Source: an uncultured Lachnospiraceae bacterium (lineage in GTDB: Bacteria > Bacillota > Clostridia > Lachnospirales > Lachnospiraceae). From it: 36,497 nucleotides of DNA. The notes beneath the pieces are model-generated. The model saw nothing but the letters and a program-made list of their open reading frames with translations, did not search any database and was not told the DNA's origin. Shown piece by piece: positions 7,092 through 16,337 of this stretch (within the stretch, counting starts at the first letter, position 1; every line of letters starts with the position of its first letter). The translations under genes were made by a program, and so were the position numbers. The stretch spans positions 1 through 36,497 of the forward strand of contig CAKRFY010000031.1 of NCBI GenBank assembly GCA_934320895.1. Reading direction: 5' to 3'.

Positions 7092-8951
7092 CTAAATTTG
7101 TATTTTTATCTTGTATTTGTTTAACCAGTAATTTAACTGAATCAGATATGCAAGCATTTGAGGTCCTGCCATAAGCTGGCCATACCATGGTGCACCATAA
7201 TCCTTCTCTCTTTCCATAAAGACTTCAAGTTTTTTTTCATCTATTATTTCAAGAATTGGTGCACCATTTTTCAGATCATTTTTTAATCTCCTAATAAGAA
7301 GTTTTTCATAATATGGATTATATGTTTTCGGATAAGGGCTTTTCTTTCTAAATAATACTTCATCAGGCACACGCGATCTTGCCGCCTGTCTTAATATATT
7401 TTTTACAATATCATTTCTAGCCTTCATATCCCACGGAATATTAAAAACATATTGAACAAGCTGTTTATCGGCAAACGGAACTCTTGCTTCAAGTCCTGAA
7501 TGCATACTTGTTCTATCCATTCTGTTTAAAAGCGTCTGCATAAAAAACCTTATATTCAGATAACTTATCCTTCTTCTGTCAGCCTCGGTTTTATTTTCCC
7601 ACGGAAGTATATCCACCTCTTTTACAGCACTCTCATAAGCCTGCCTTACATAATCATCCATATTAAGTTCTTCTAATATATCTGTTTTCATAAGCTGTTT
7701 TCTTGGAGAAAGATCAGGTGTCCAGGGAAATGTATCACAATTTAGAAATTTTTCTCTGTGAAACCACGGATACCCACCAAATACCTCGTCAGCACATTCC
7801 CCTGTCAGTACAACCTTATGATTTTTACTTACTTCCCTGCAAAAAAATACAAGTGACGAATCTATATCTGCCATACATGGAAGATCATGCGAATCGATAG
7901 ATTCATATAAGAGATCTGCCTGTATTTCATAATCACATTTTAAGATTTTATGATCGGTGCCAAGATATTCTACCATTTTTTTAGCATATGGAGCATCCTG
8001 AGACGGCTGAAAACTGTTTGCCTTGAAATATTTTTCATTTCCAATAAAATCAAATGAATATGTTGAAAGTTGTTTTCCCTGAGCTTTTAATTTTGAAGCA
8101 CATATTGATGATACAAGACTTGAATCAATTCCACCTGACAAAAAAGTACATATAGGCACTTCATCATCAGACACCATCTGTCTTACGATGGCATCCTCCA
8201 AAAGGTATCTTGTTTTCTCTATTGTTCTTTCATAATTGTCCCCATGATACCTGCTCTCAAGTCTCCAGTACTCTTTGCTTATAATTCCATATCTGCTGCA
8301 TGTCATATAATTTCCCGGCTTTACTTCGTTTATCCCCTTAAATATAGCATTGCCCGGCTGTCTTGCAGGCCCTATTCCAAACACTTCATTTAGTCCATTT
8401 TTGTCTATGACTGCCTCTGTTTTTTCATATTCAAACAATGCTTTTATTTCTGAGCCAAACACGATACCATTTTCTTCTTTAAGCAGAGTATAAAACAATG
8501 GCTTTATTCCAAACTGATCTCTGTACAAATACAACATCGAATGTGCCTGATCATATATCGCAAAAGCAAATATTCCATCTAATCTTTTTACAAACTCCGG
8601 CCCATATTGCAAAAATAAAAGCAGTATAACTTCTGTATCTGATCTTGATTCAAAATGCCATCCTGCTTTTTTTAACTCTTTTCTTAATATATCTGTATTA
8701 TAGATCTCACCATTATAGACAACAACATAATCATTATTATTGATCGTTCTCTTCATTGGCTGCCTTCCATTTTTTACATCTCTTATCGCCAGGCGTGTAT
8801 GTGCAAGCCCACAATGTTCTCTTAAATAAATTCCCGAATCATCCGGTCCTCTGTGATAGAGACTTTTTTTCATACGGGTAAGCGTTTTTTTGTATTTATC
8901 ACTAGTTTCAAAATTTATATCATTTGAAAAGAAACCTGCTATTCCACACAT
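7092..8951 (-). CDS. asnB: Asparagine synthetase (glutamine-hydrolysing)
   Basis: Transfers ammonia from glutamine to aspartate with ATP to give asparagine; cytoplasmic. The 619-residue protein has an N-terminal class II glutaminase domain starting MCGIAGFF, with Cys2 the nucleophile once Met is removed, then the synthetase domain with pyrophosphate loop SGGIDSSLV and the downstream LTGECADEVFGGY. The start has GGAGG at good spacing. Length and motifs fit the AsnB/AsnO group. It follows the dihydrouridine synthase gene on the same strand, separated by a leader with a 17-bp hairpin that may influence its expression. Sporulation-linked asparagine synthetases (AsnO) exist in Bacillus, but the sequence does not tell which role applies. 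Confidence 0.94.
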   Translation of the reverse strand: MCGIAGFFSNDINFETSDKYKKTLTRMKKSLYHRGPDDSGIYLREHCGLAHTRLAIRDVKNGRQPMKRTINNNDYVVVYNGEIYNTDILRKELKKAGWHFESRSDTEVILLLFLQYGPEFVKRLDGIFAFAIYDQAHSMLYLYRDQFGIKPLFYTLLKEENGIVFGSEIKALFEYEKTEAVIDKNGLNEVFGIGPARQPGNAIFKGINEVKPGNYMTCSRYGIISKEYWRLESRYHGDNYERTIEKTRYLLEDAIVRQMVSDDEVPICTFLSGGIDSSLVSSICASKLKAQGKQLSTYSFDFIGNEKYFKANSFQPSQDAPYAKKMVEYLGTDHKILKCDYEIQADLLYESIDSHDLPCMADIDSSLVFFCREVSKNHKVVLTGECADEVFGGYPWFHREKFLNCDTFPWTPDLSPRKQLMKTDILEELNMDDYVRQAYESAVKEVDILPWENKTEADRRRISYLNIRFFMQTLLNRMDRTSMHSGLEARVPFADKQLVQYVFNIPWDMKARNDIVKNILRQAARSRVPDEVLFRKKSPYPKTYNPYYEKLLIRRLKNDLKNGAPILEIIDEKKLEVFMEREKDYGAPWYGQLMAGPQMLAYLIQLNYWLNKYKIKIQI

Positions 8952-8974
8952 AAAATCCTCCGTTCATATATTAT

Positions 8975-9014
8975 GTACTCTCGAAATTCTTCGTTCAGAA
9001 GATTCCGAGAGCAC
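8975..9014 (-). promoter_or_regulatory. Long hairpin in the leader of asnB
   Basis: Arms GTGCTCTCGGAATCTTC and GAAGAATTTCGAGAGTAC (minus strand) give about 17 bp with one bulged base around a five-base loop. Two pairs are G-U on the minus strand and would be A-C mismatches on the plus strand, so the RNA leading to asnB is the folded one. No T-run follows, so it is not an ordinary terminator. It begins about 24 bases upstream of the asnB start codon and just 5' of its GGAGG. Confidence 0.6.
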
Positions 9015-9082
9015 ACTATTACAAGTCAAAAAACTTTTCCATAACAATATATGCATTTTAGAATTTTTTATGTATGATAAGA

Positions 9083-10033
9083 TCAGATCGCAAATTCGCA
9101 GTCACTAAATATCTTTTCTACCGCTGCTATATATTCAGTAATCTTTTTTGATTTTCTTATCTTTTTTATATATTTATCTGCATCATTAAAATCATTTGCA
9201 AAATATGCCCACAATTCTTTTAGTTTAAATAAAATAAATGTATCACCATCATAAACTTCACAGAATTTATCAAAAACTGCCTGATGATATTTTTTAAATG
9301 TCTCTTTATCAATAGCACCTTTGTTTTTTATCTCACCAAAAAGCCCCGGATTAGATAATATTCCTCGTCCTATCATAACGCTATCAATTTCTGGAAATCT
9401 TTCAGCAATCATTTCAAAGTCTGCTTTTGTTTTTATATCACCATTGTAACATACTGGATTCTTACTCTCATTAAGTGCATATCCAAACATTGTAAGATCC
9501 GGCTTATTTTTATACATATCCATTCTTGTCCTTGGATGTATTATAAGCTCATATATAGGATATTTATTAAAAATCTCCATAAGCCTGTAAATCTCATCTG
9601 ATTTCTCAAAACCAATTCTTGTCTTAACGGAAATCTTTACATCACATTCATTGTATATCCTGTCAAAAAATTCATCTAACTCATCGGGATATCTTAGAAA
9701 ACCAGCACCTCTTTTTTTTGAAACAACTGTTCCAGACGGACATCCAAGATTTAGATTCACCTCTTCATAACCAAGTTCTTTCATTTGCTTTGCAGCATTT
9801 ATAAAACCATCTGCATTGTTTGCAAGTATCTGCGGAACCAAAAAAAGTTTCTCATTATTTTCAGGAAGTATATCCCTAAGTTCTTTATTTTTCATTATAC
9901 CTGATGGTCTTGTAACCACAAAAGGTGAGAAATACTTATCAGCATCATCAAAAAAATTGACATAGATATTTCTAAATATATATCCTGCAACCCCCTCCAT
10001 AGGAGCAAAATAAAGTTTCTTTTCTTTCATCAC
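9083..10033 (-). CDS. tRNA-dihydrouridine synthase family protein
   Basis: FMN enzyme that reduces uridine in the tRNA D-loop with NADPH. The 316-residue TIM barrel starts LYFAPMEGVAGYIFR, has the catalytic Cys in NLNLGCPSGTVVSKKRGAG, the KTRIGF strand, IIHPRTR with the phosphate-contacting His, and MIGRGILSNPGLF near the end of the barrel. These are Dus hallmarks; which uridine is modified cannot be told. The start is either GTG at 10033 or ATG at 10030; both overlap the stop of the lipid kinase gene, so the two are co-translated. No terminator is seen before asnB apart from the leader hairpin. Confidence 0.9.
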   Translation of the reverse strand: MMKEKKLYFAPMEGVAGYIFRNIYVNFFDDADKYFSPFVVTRPSGIMKNKELRDILPENNEKLFLVPQILANNADGFINAAKQMKELGYEEVNLNLGCPSGTVVSKKRGAGFLRYPDELDEFFDRIYNECDVKISVKTRIGFEKSDEIYRLMEIFNKYPIYELIIHPRTRMDMYKNKPDLTMFGYALNESKNPVCYNGDIKTKADFEMIAERFPEIDSVMIGRGILSNPGLFGEIKNKGAIDKETFKKYHQAVFDKFCEVYDGDTFILFKLKELWAYFANDFNDADKYIKKIRKSKKITEYIAAVEKIFSDCEFAI

Positions 10034-10959
10034 TCTACCGTCCTTTTTGATGAGACTGTAGCAAGTGCCCTTCTGTCACATATTATTGGAAGCGCCTCTT
10101 TCATATTCTGCATATATGCATCGTTACAATATCCCCCATCCTCGCCATCAAGTGTCCACTGAATATCATCATCGCTAACTATATGTATGAAACTACTGCT
10201 TAAATAACACATATTATCTGCATCCAGCTGTTTTGACAAAAGTGCATTTAAAACCTGCTGAAGCTCGATAGGATTTTTAAGACTTTTTATAAGAAGTGCC
10301 TCAAAAAGTCCATCATCCATCTTTATATTTTTTTTGGCATAATATTTGTATCCTGCTACTGAAACTGAATTACTGATAAGCCCTAAGATAAACTCACCCT
10401 CTATGACACCATCATCATACTCTATCTTCATATGATGTGGTTTTATATCAGCAATATGTTTTAATGCCTCAATAAAATATGCAGCCTTTCCAAGTGCGTT
10501 TTTCCACTCCTGCGGAGTCTGATAGGAAACCTCTGTAAATGCCCCAAATCCTGCAACATATGTGAAATATCTGTCATTAAATTTTCCCATGTCACATTTA
10601 AACACATCACCATCCGTAATAAGAGCAGCCGCATTTTTCATCACCTTCGGAATCTTAAGACTTGATGCAAAATCATTGACAGTCCCAGCTGGAATATATC
10701 CACATATAGGTCTCTTATCAAGATTCATAAGACCTGTCGCAACTTCATTCATAGTTCCGTCACCACCGGAACACACTACATAATCATATTTTTCACCTTT
10801 TTTCTCAATAATATTTGTAGCATCTTCCTTCCCCCTCGTTGCAAAAATAGTAACCTCAAAACCTTCTTTGCAAAAAATCTGGATAATCTCCGACAATTTA
10901 TTTTTAATCTGTTCTTTACCTGCCATTGGATTATAAACAAACAACATTTTTTTACTCAT
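10030..10959 (-). CDS. Diacylglycerol/lipid kinase family protein (DagK/YegS type)
   Basis: Predicted lipid kinase of 309 residues that phosphorylates diacylglycerol or a related lipid at the inner membrane face. It opens FVYNPMAGKEQIKNKL, has the nucleotide-binding GGDGT at residues 65-69, the second motif GTVNDFASSL, and the C-terminal beta-rich half with DGEDGG. In Gram-positive bacteria DgkB of this family recycles diacylglycerol from lipoteichoic acid synthesis, but other members use other lipids, so the substrate is open. It is transcribed divergently from queA through promoters sharing one -35 element, and is followed by the dihydrouridine synthase gene with an overlap. Confidence 0.9.
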   Translation of the reverse strand: MSKKMLFVYNPMAGKEQIKNKLSEIIQIFCKEGFEVTIFATRGKEDATNIIEKKGEKYDYVVCSGGDGTMNEVATGLMNLDKRPICGYIPAGTVNDFASSLKIPKVMKNAAALITDGDVFKCDMGKFNDRYFTYVAGFGAFTEVSYQTPQEWKNALGKAAYFIEALKHIADIKPHHMKIEYDDGVIEGEFILGLISNSVSVAGYKYYAKKNIKMDDGLFEALLIKSLKNPIELQQVLNALLSKQLDADNMCYLSSSFIHIVSDDDIQWTLDGEDGGYCNDAYMQNMKEALPIICDRRALATVSSKRTVE

Positions 10960-11042
10960 GCAGTTACCTCACTTATCGTCTTTAATTCATAATGTTACCA
11001 TAATACCAAATATAACGGCTGCATATCGTAACTTTAAAGTAG

Positions 11043-11071
11043 ATTATACCTTTATAATTTACTCTTTGCAA
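11043..11071 (-). promoter_or_regulatory. Promoter of the lipid kinase-dus pair
   Basis: TTGCAA (11066-11071), 17-base spacer, TATAAT (11043-11048) on the minus strand; predicted start near 11036, leader about 77 bases. The -35 hexamer is its own reverse complement and is shared with the queA promoter. Confidence 0.65.
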
Positions 11072-11093
11072 ATGTTTTGTTCGGTGGTATTAT
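11066..11093 (+). promoter_or_regulatory. Promoter of queA
   Basis: The same TTGCAA (11066-11071) read on the plus strand, 16-base spacer, TATTAT (11088-11093). Predicted start near 11100, leader about 64 bases. No preQ1 riboswitch pattern is seen in the leader. Confidence 0.6.
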
Positions 11094-11163
11094 ATCAATT
11101 ATATGTGAAAAATCATATTTTCATTAAATTAAAATAAACAAAATATGTAACCGGAGGTACAAA

Positions 11164-12417
11164 ATGAAAACTGCTGATTTTTATTATGAATTACCAGAGG
11201 AACTTATTGCACAGGATCCTCTTTCAGACAGGGCTGCTTCAAAGCTCCTTGTTATAGACAAGATAACGGAAAAACGTACACATACTGACTTTCACCATAT
11301 CGGCGATTATTTAAATCCAGGAGATTGTCTTGTTATAAACAATACAAAAGTAATTCCTGCAAGACTTATTGGTGAAAGAGAAAACACAGGCGGTAAAGTT
11401 GAGATCCTGCTTTTAAAAAGAAGAGAAAATAATATATGGGAAACGCTTGTAAAACCTGGAAAGAAAGCACGGATCGGTTCAAGGATAGTTTTTGGCGGTG
11501 GTATTTTAAAAGCTGAAGTTATCGACATTATCGAGGAAGGCAACCGCCTTGTCAGATTTGAGTTTGACGGAATCTTTGAAGAAATCCTTGATAAACTTGG
11601 TCAGATGCCACTTCCTCCATATATCACGCATGAATTAAAAGATAAAAATATGTATCAGACTGTATATGCAAAATATGAAGGTTCTGCCGCGGCACCTACA
11701 GCCGGACTTCACTTTACTGAAAAACTTCTTGAAGACATCGAAAAAAGCGGTGTAAACATAGCAAGAGTTACGCTTCATGTAGGTCTTGGAACTTTCAGAC
11801 CTGTAAAAGTTGATGATGTATCTAAACATCATATGCATACCGAGTTTTACCAGGTTTCAAAAGAAGCTGCTGACATGATAAATAATACAAAGAAAAACGG
11901 AGGCCGGATAATATGCGTCGGTACTACCAGTTGTCGTACCATTGAATCTGCCTCAGACAAAAATGGTATAGTAATGGCAGGTGAAGGAGACACAAGTATA
12001 TTTATATATCCTGGTTACCGCTTCAGGGTTTTAGATGGACTTATCACCAATTTCCACCTTCCTGAATCAACACTCCTTATGCTTGTCTCAGCACTTACCG
12101 GACGCAACAATATAATGGCCGCATATAAAGAAGCTGTTGAAATGAAATACAGATTTTTCTCATTTGGTGATGCAATGTACACAGATGTAAGACGACTTGT
12201 CTATAATCCTGATGGCACATATAATTCGCTTTATTTTGAAAACAACGGAAAATTAAAAATTTCTTCTGACGAATATAAAAATGCAGAAGAAGAATATCAC
12301 AGATTATTATTATCAGATGGGATAGATAAGGCATGGGATACATTCCACTCTGATGAATGGAATGTATCTGCCTGCATTGAATGGTGTAAAAATAATTCAG
12401 CCAATCATAGATTTTAA
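11164..12417 (+). CDS. queA: S-adenosylmethionine:tRNA ribosyltransferase-isomerase with C-terminal extension
   Basis: Transfers the ribosyl part of SAM to 7-aminomethyl-7-deazaguanine in tRNA, making epoxyqueuosine. The core (residues 1-339) is complete: [15 protein letters not shown] at the start, [37 protein letters not shown] and the closing [11 protein letters not shown], where QueA proteins normally end after one or two more residues. Here the frame continues for 78 residues (12181-12414), rich in acidic and aromatic residues and including [17 protein letters not shown] do not recognise this extension. The start has CCGGAGG eight bases upstream. The last 21 bases overlap the convergent cytidylyltransferase gene. 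Confidence 0.94.
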   Translation: MKTADFYYELPEELIAQDPLSDRAASKLLVIDKITEKRTHTDFHHIGDYLNPGDCLVINNTKVIPARLIGERENTGGKVEILLLKRRENNIWETLVKPGKKARIGSRIVFGGGILKAEVIDIIEEGNRLVRFEFDGIFEEILDKLGQMPLPPYITHELKDKNMYQTVYAKYEGSAAAPTAGLHFTEKLLEDIEKSGVNIARVTLHVGLGTFRPVKVDDVSKHHMHTEFYQVSKEAADMINNTKKNGGRIICVGTTSCRTIESASDKNGIVMAGEGDTSIFIYPGYRFRVLDGLITNFHLPESTLLMLVSALTGRNNIMAAYKEAVEMKYRFFSFGDAMYTDVRRLVYNPDGTYNSLYFENNGKLKISSDEYKNAEEEYHRLLLSDGIDKAWDTFHSDEWNVSACIEWCKNNSANHRF

Positions 12418-13107
12418 AATAGACTCAGCAAAAATCATATCTTCTTTATAAGTGATTTTTATATTGGTTCTCTCCCCGTTTACAATGGCAACTTTTTTGC
12501 CGGAGAGAACCAATATTTTTGATGCATCAGTAAGTATTTCACGCTCACTATCAGTAAGTGCAAGATAAAGTTCTCTAAGTTGTTTTGCATGAAATGTCTG
12601 AGGTGTCTGACACTGGTACATATTACTTCTGTCAGGTATATATTTTATAACTTTGCTATCACATTCTAAAATGGTATCAACAGCTGCTATAGCAGTTGTA
12701 ACGGCACCATATTCTATTGCTTTTTCAACATTCTCAGATATTATCCTCTTATTTATAAATGGTCTCGCAGCATCATGCGTGACGATAATAGTATCATCAT
12801 CAACTCCATAATACTTATCAATATATGCTATACCATTCATTATCGTTTCATTGCGGCTGTCCCCACCAGCAATAATCTCTATATCTGCCACTTTTTCATT
12901 GTCACATTTATCTTTAATAATATCTTTCGTATATTGTATCCATTCATTCGGACAAAGCACTATTATCTTTTCAAAGCCTTTGTACTCAAAAAATCGCTCA
13001 GCCGTATGCACGATTATAGGTTTATCACCGATTTCAAGATACTGTTTTGGCATATCCGCACCCATTCTGCTGCCAGTGCCACCCGCTAAGATCAATCCAA
13101 ATATCAT
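12397..13107 (-). CDS. IspD/TarI-family cytidylyltransferase (TarI-like)
   Basis: Couples a polyol phosphate to CTP. IspD makes CDP-methylerythritol for isoprenoids; TarI makes CDP-ribitol for wall polymers. The 236-residue protein has [18 protein letters not shown] (CTP loop), the THDAARPF metal site, QTPQTF and NIKITYKED. Several stretches look more like TarI than classical Isp[22 protein letters not shown] and [12 protein letters not shown], where IspD usually has a TDDAS segment. No second tar gene is nearby, so the product stays open. It lies 19 bases after the antiterminator gene, within the PTS operon direction, and has GAGGTG before its ATG. Confidence 0.85.
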   Translation of the reverse strand: MIFGLILAGGTGSRMGADMPKQYLEIGDKPIIVHTAERFFEYKGFEKIIVLCPNEWIQYTKDIIKDKCDNEKVADIEIIAGGDSRNETIMNGIAYIDKYYGVDDDTIIVTHDAARPFINKRIISENVEKAIEYGAVTTAIAAVDTILECDSKVIKYIPDRSNMYQCQTPQTFHAKQLRELYLALTDSEREILTDASKILVLSGKKVAIVNGERTNIKITYKEDMIFAESILKSMIG

Positions 13108-13126
13108 ATGTTCACACCTCTATTGT

Positions 13127-14005
13127 TTACTCTTCTGCCTCTAACTCACCACTTGTCACACGACATATATGCATGGCAAGATATCCGATTTCTACCTTAT
13201 TTAACTTGTGTTTTATCATCCATGATATCTCATCGCATATTTTTTCTGCCATAGCAAACTCATCTGGATATTTAACACTCATATAATCATTAATGCTCAT
13301 CTTTAATTTTTCGCCTTTTATGGCTCTGACTATCATATAACGCACATGATTCATAAGGCGGTTATATGCAAGCGACATTACATCTATCTTTTTTCCCATG
13401 GCATTTTCAACAATGTCAATACATTGTCTGACAGCTCTTGCCGTTTGCATTGCATCAGAAACTTTCTCATCATCTATTGCCGAATGAACATGCAGCGTTA
13501 TATAACCTACTTCATCATCATCTATCAAAACACCGAATTTTTCCTGAATGACTGGTATGACACAGGATGCAACTTTATATTCCATATGAAACAAAAGTCT
13601 GATATCGTCTGTCAGTGGATTACTTATCCTATCATTATTTTTCATACGCTTTACCGCATAAAAAATATGATCTGCAAGTGAAAACAAGATATTCCTGTCA
13701 ATATCCCCAAATACCTTTTCGGCCTCCTCAAGCACTATATCTGCTACCTCGAGATACTCAGGTGTGACTTCCTCGACAATATCTTTGGCATCACCGCGCT
13801 CACCACATTTCTGCAGTGAGTAAACACGGCTATCTTCCTTAAGCTCTGCCTCCTGACCCGACTTTTTTCCAAAGCCGATTCCTTTCCCCATCAAAAGATA
13901 CGCATTTTCATCTTCTGACGAGATCTTGACTTTTGATACTTCTTTGTCATCATCCAAAGTTGCGATCACTGTATTATGATTTAAAACTCTCACAATTTTG
14001 TACAT
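13127..14005 (-). CDS. BglG/LicT/GlcT-family transcription antiterminator
   Basis: RNA-binding regulator of 292 residues that stabilises a RAT hairpin so RNA polymerase passes a terminator. The N-terminal CAT domain (about 1-62) contains GKGIGFGKKSG, closer to GlcT (GIGF) than to LicT (GLAF). Two PTS regulation domains follow; conserved His positions are visible in LADHIFYAVKR and TLHVHSAI (PRD1) and in LMNHVRYM and LAMHICRV (PRD2), the sites through which PTS proteins control the family. The CAT domain carries about 12 extra residues (around 22-35, acidic and Ser-rich). It lies 28 bases after the PTS gene and its likely target is the RAT at 16324-16365. Confidence 0.9.
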   Translation of the reverse strand: MYKIVRVLNHNTVIATLDDDKEVSKVKISSEDENAYLLMGKGIGFGKKSGQEAELKEDSRVYSLQKCGERGDAKDIVEEVTPEYLEVADIVLEEAEKVFGDIDRNILFSLADHIFYAVKRMKNNDRISNPLTDDIRLLFHMEYKVASCVIPVIQEKFGVLIDDDEVGYITLHVHSAIDDEKVSDAMQTARAVRQCIDIVENAMGKKIDVMSLAYNRLMNHVRYMIVRAIKGEKLKMSINDYMSVKYPDEFAMAEKICDEISWMIKHKLNKVEIGYLAMHICRVTSGELEAEE

Positions 14006-14033
14006 ACCTTTTTCATTCCTTCCATTTTTTACA

Positions 14034-16214
14034 TTACTCGTAAAAATCTACTGCAAAAAGTTCATCTCCTGCCTTTATATCTCCATCTTTTAAAAGGCGG
14101 ACTTTCTGGTTATCTTCAAGTTCAGTACATAAAACAGGTGAAACAAGTGATGGTGCATTTTCCTTCAAAAAGTCAATGTCTATCTTCATAAGTGGCTCTC
14201 CCTTTTTAACTTTCTGACCATTTTCTACAAATACTTCAAAACCTTTTCCGTCAAGTTTTACAGTATCTATACCTATATGAAGCAATAGACTAAGTCCAGA
14301 ATCTGTCATAAATCCGATGGCATGTTTTGTGTCAAATACAAACACAACCTCTCCATCCTCAGGTGCTTTAATAACTGCATCCTCAGGTGTCACTACAGCT
14401 CCATCACCCATCATCTTACCTGCAAATCCCTCGTCAGGTGCAGTAGAAAGATCAGCTGCCTTTCCTGTGATAGGGCTTGATACTATAACCGTCTTTACAA
14501 CTTTCTTTGTCTCAGTTTCCTGTTTATCTTCATCTGACTTGTCAGTTTCCTCTGATAAATTTTCACTGCTTTCAGTATATTCTATATCAGGTGCAGTTTC
14601 AAGATAATCTTCAAGATTTGACTTTATAACAGTTACATGCGGTCCATAAATAACCTGCACTCCATTTCCTTTATGGATAACACCGCTTGCTCCAGTAGCC
14701 TTGAGCATGGCATCATTTACAATATCAGGATTTATAACTGTACAGCGAAGTCTTGTGGCACAACAGTCAACAGTTTCAATATTCTTCTTTCCACCAAGCC
14801 CTCTTGTTATATCTGCACTAAGTTCATCCTCAACGGCTGCACCTGATGAATCATTTCCTTTTGCTTTTCTTGCATTTACATCAGCTTTTGTATAAAGTTT
14901 AACATCTCCTGCATCATCTTCCCTTCCCGGAGTTTTAAGATCAAGTTTCTTTATAAGGAATGAGAAAATAACATAATATAAAATAAAGTAAATAATACCT
15001 ACTGGAATTATCCTAAGCCAGCTTGTCTTATCATTTCCCTGAAGTATACCAAAAAGGAACAGATCAAGAAGTCCACCTGAGAATGTAAGACCTACTGCTA
15101 TATTTAAGATATGAGCTATCATGTAAGCAGCTCCGGCAAGTACGACCTGTACACCGAATAAAATAGGAGCTACAAAGAGGAATGAAAACTCAATAGGCTC
15201 TGTAATACCTGTAAGCATACATGTAAGTGCTGCTGAGAATAAAAGTCCTCCTGCCTGTTTTTTCTTCTCAGGTTTTGCAGTGCGATACATTGCAAGTGCT
15301 GCACCCGGAAGACCAAATATCATAAAAATAAATTCGCCTGAGAAATATCTCGTCGCATCAGCACTGAAATGTGTGATATGTGAAGAATCAGCAAGCTGTG
15401 CAAAGAAAATATTTTGTCCACCCTGAACAAGCTTTCCTGCAACCTCCATAGTTCCACCTACAGCAGTCTGCCAGAACGGCATATAAAATACATGATGAAG
15501 ACCAAATGGAATAAGTGCTCTCTTTATTATACCAAAGGCAAGTGTTCCAAGATATCCTGAACCAGTAACAAGACCGCCAAGTGCATAGATACCATTCTGT
15601 ACAACTGGCCATATAAAATACATTAAGATACCTACAAACATATAAACAATAGTAGAAATGATAGGCACAAATCTTGAACCGGCAAAGAATGACAGCGCAT
15701 TTGGAAGCTCTATCTTATGAAAACGATTATGAAGAGCTGCAACTCCAAGACCTACTATGATTCCACCAAAAACACCCATCTGTAAAGTATTTATACCACA
15801 GACAGAAGCTATAGTTCCCTCAAGCACATCTTTTGAGATGCTTCCATCAGCAAGAATCTTTCCATTTATCTCAAGCATACTGCTGATAGATATATTCATA
15901 ACAAAATATGCGATAACAGCCGACAAAGCAGAAACTTCCTTTTCCTTCTTTGCCATTCCGATAGCAACACCAACCGCAAATAACAACGGCAGATTGTCAA
16001 AAACTGCACTTCCAACCTTGTTCATGATAACAAGTAGTGCGTGTAAAACTGTACCATCACCAAGAATCTTTCCGAGATTGTACATCTCAATAGTTGTCTC
16101 GTTTGTAAACGAGCTTCCAAGCCCGAGCAGAAGACCTGCTACAGGCAGAATTGCGATTGGAAGCATGAAACTTCTTCCAATCCTCTGTAAGACTTCAAAA
16201 GCTTTGTCTTTCAT
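14034..16214 (-). CDS. PTS permease EIICBA, glucose/N-acetylglucosamine family
   Basis: Membrane transporter that phosphorylates its sugar during uptake. The 726-residue protein is a fusion of three domains. EIIC (about 1-420) has many membrane segments starting FMLPIAILPVAGLLLGLG. EIIB (about 465-550) has active Cys485 in DCCATRLR. EIIA of the crr type (about 580-720) has phospho-His646 in LLLHIGIDTVKL and the earlier His in KHAIGF. I use the ATG at 16214, with GGAAGG before it; a longer open frame to 16277 runs into the terminator. The sugar cannot be fixed by eye; the GlcT-like regulator and RAT favour glucose. First gene of a unit with the antiterminator and the IspD/TarI gene. Confidence 0.92.
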   Translation of the reverse strand: MKDKAFEVLQRIGRSFMLPIAILPVAGLLLGLGSSFTNETTIEMYNLGKILGDGTVLHALLVIMNKVGSAVFDNLPLLFAVGVAIGMAKKEKEVSALSAVIAYFVMNISISSMLEINGKILADGSISKDVLEGTIASVCGINTLQMGVFGGIIVGLGVAALHNRFHKIELPNALSFFAGSRFVPIISTIVYMFVGILMYFIWPVVQNGIYALGGLVTGSGYLGTLAFGIIKRALIPFGLHHVFYMPFWQTAVGGTMEVAGKLVQGGQNIFFAQLADSSHITHFSADATRYFSGEFIFMIFGLPGAALAMYRTAKPEKKKQAGGLLFSAALTCMLTGITEPIEFSFLFVAPILFGVQVVLAGAAYMIAHILNIAVGLTFSGGLLDLFLFGILQGNDKTSWLRIIPVGIIYFILYYVIFSFLIKKLDLKTPGREDDAGDVKLYTKADVNARKAKGNDSSGAAVEDELSADITRGLGGKKNIETVDCCATRLRCTVINPDIVNDAMLKATGASGVIHKGNGVQVIYGPHVTVIKSNLEDYLETAPDIEYTESSENLSEETDKSDEDKQETETKKVVKTVIVSSPITGKAADLSTAPDEGFAGKMMGDGAVVTPEDAVIKAPEDGEVVFVFDTKHAIGFMTDSGLSLLLHIGIDTVKLDGKGFEVFVENGQKVKKGEPLMKIDIDFLKENAPSLVSPVLCTELEDNQKVRLLKDGDIKAGDELFAVDFYE

Positions 16215-16275
16215 AAATAAACCTTCCTTTCCTGTGATATTTACATGGAAAGTGGTCTTTACTGTATAAATACAC

Positions 16276-16337
16276 AAAAAAGAGACACTAACTCCACATA
16301 AATATACTATCTACAATTTATGTATAGTTAATGCCTC
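16276..16337 (-). terminator. Leader terminator of the PTS operon
   Basis: On the minus strand, a 22-bp stem (arms at 16316-16337 and 16282-16303) with one mismatch and a few G-U pairs, a 12-base loop, then six T (16276-16281). Its first arm begins with GAGGCATTAACTAT, which is the last part of the RAT, so the two structures exclude each other. It ends about 60 bases before the PTS start codon. Confidence 0.85.

Noticed and set aside
8952..9082. T-box before asnB
   Set aside because: A hairpin is present but the conserved T-box segment and terminator with T-run are missing.
11094..11163. preQ1 riboswitch before queA
   Set aside because: The leader has only a weak 6-bp hairpin (TGAAAA/TTTTCA) and no preQ1 aptamer sequence.
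14317..16269. Several long plus-strand open frames opposite the PTS gene
   Set aside because: They mirror the minus-strand gene, lack ribosome binding sites and resemble no family; the minus-strand protein is complete.
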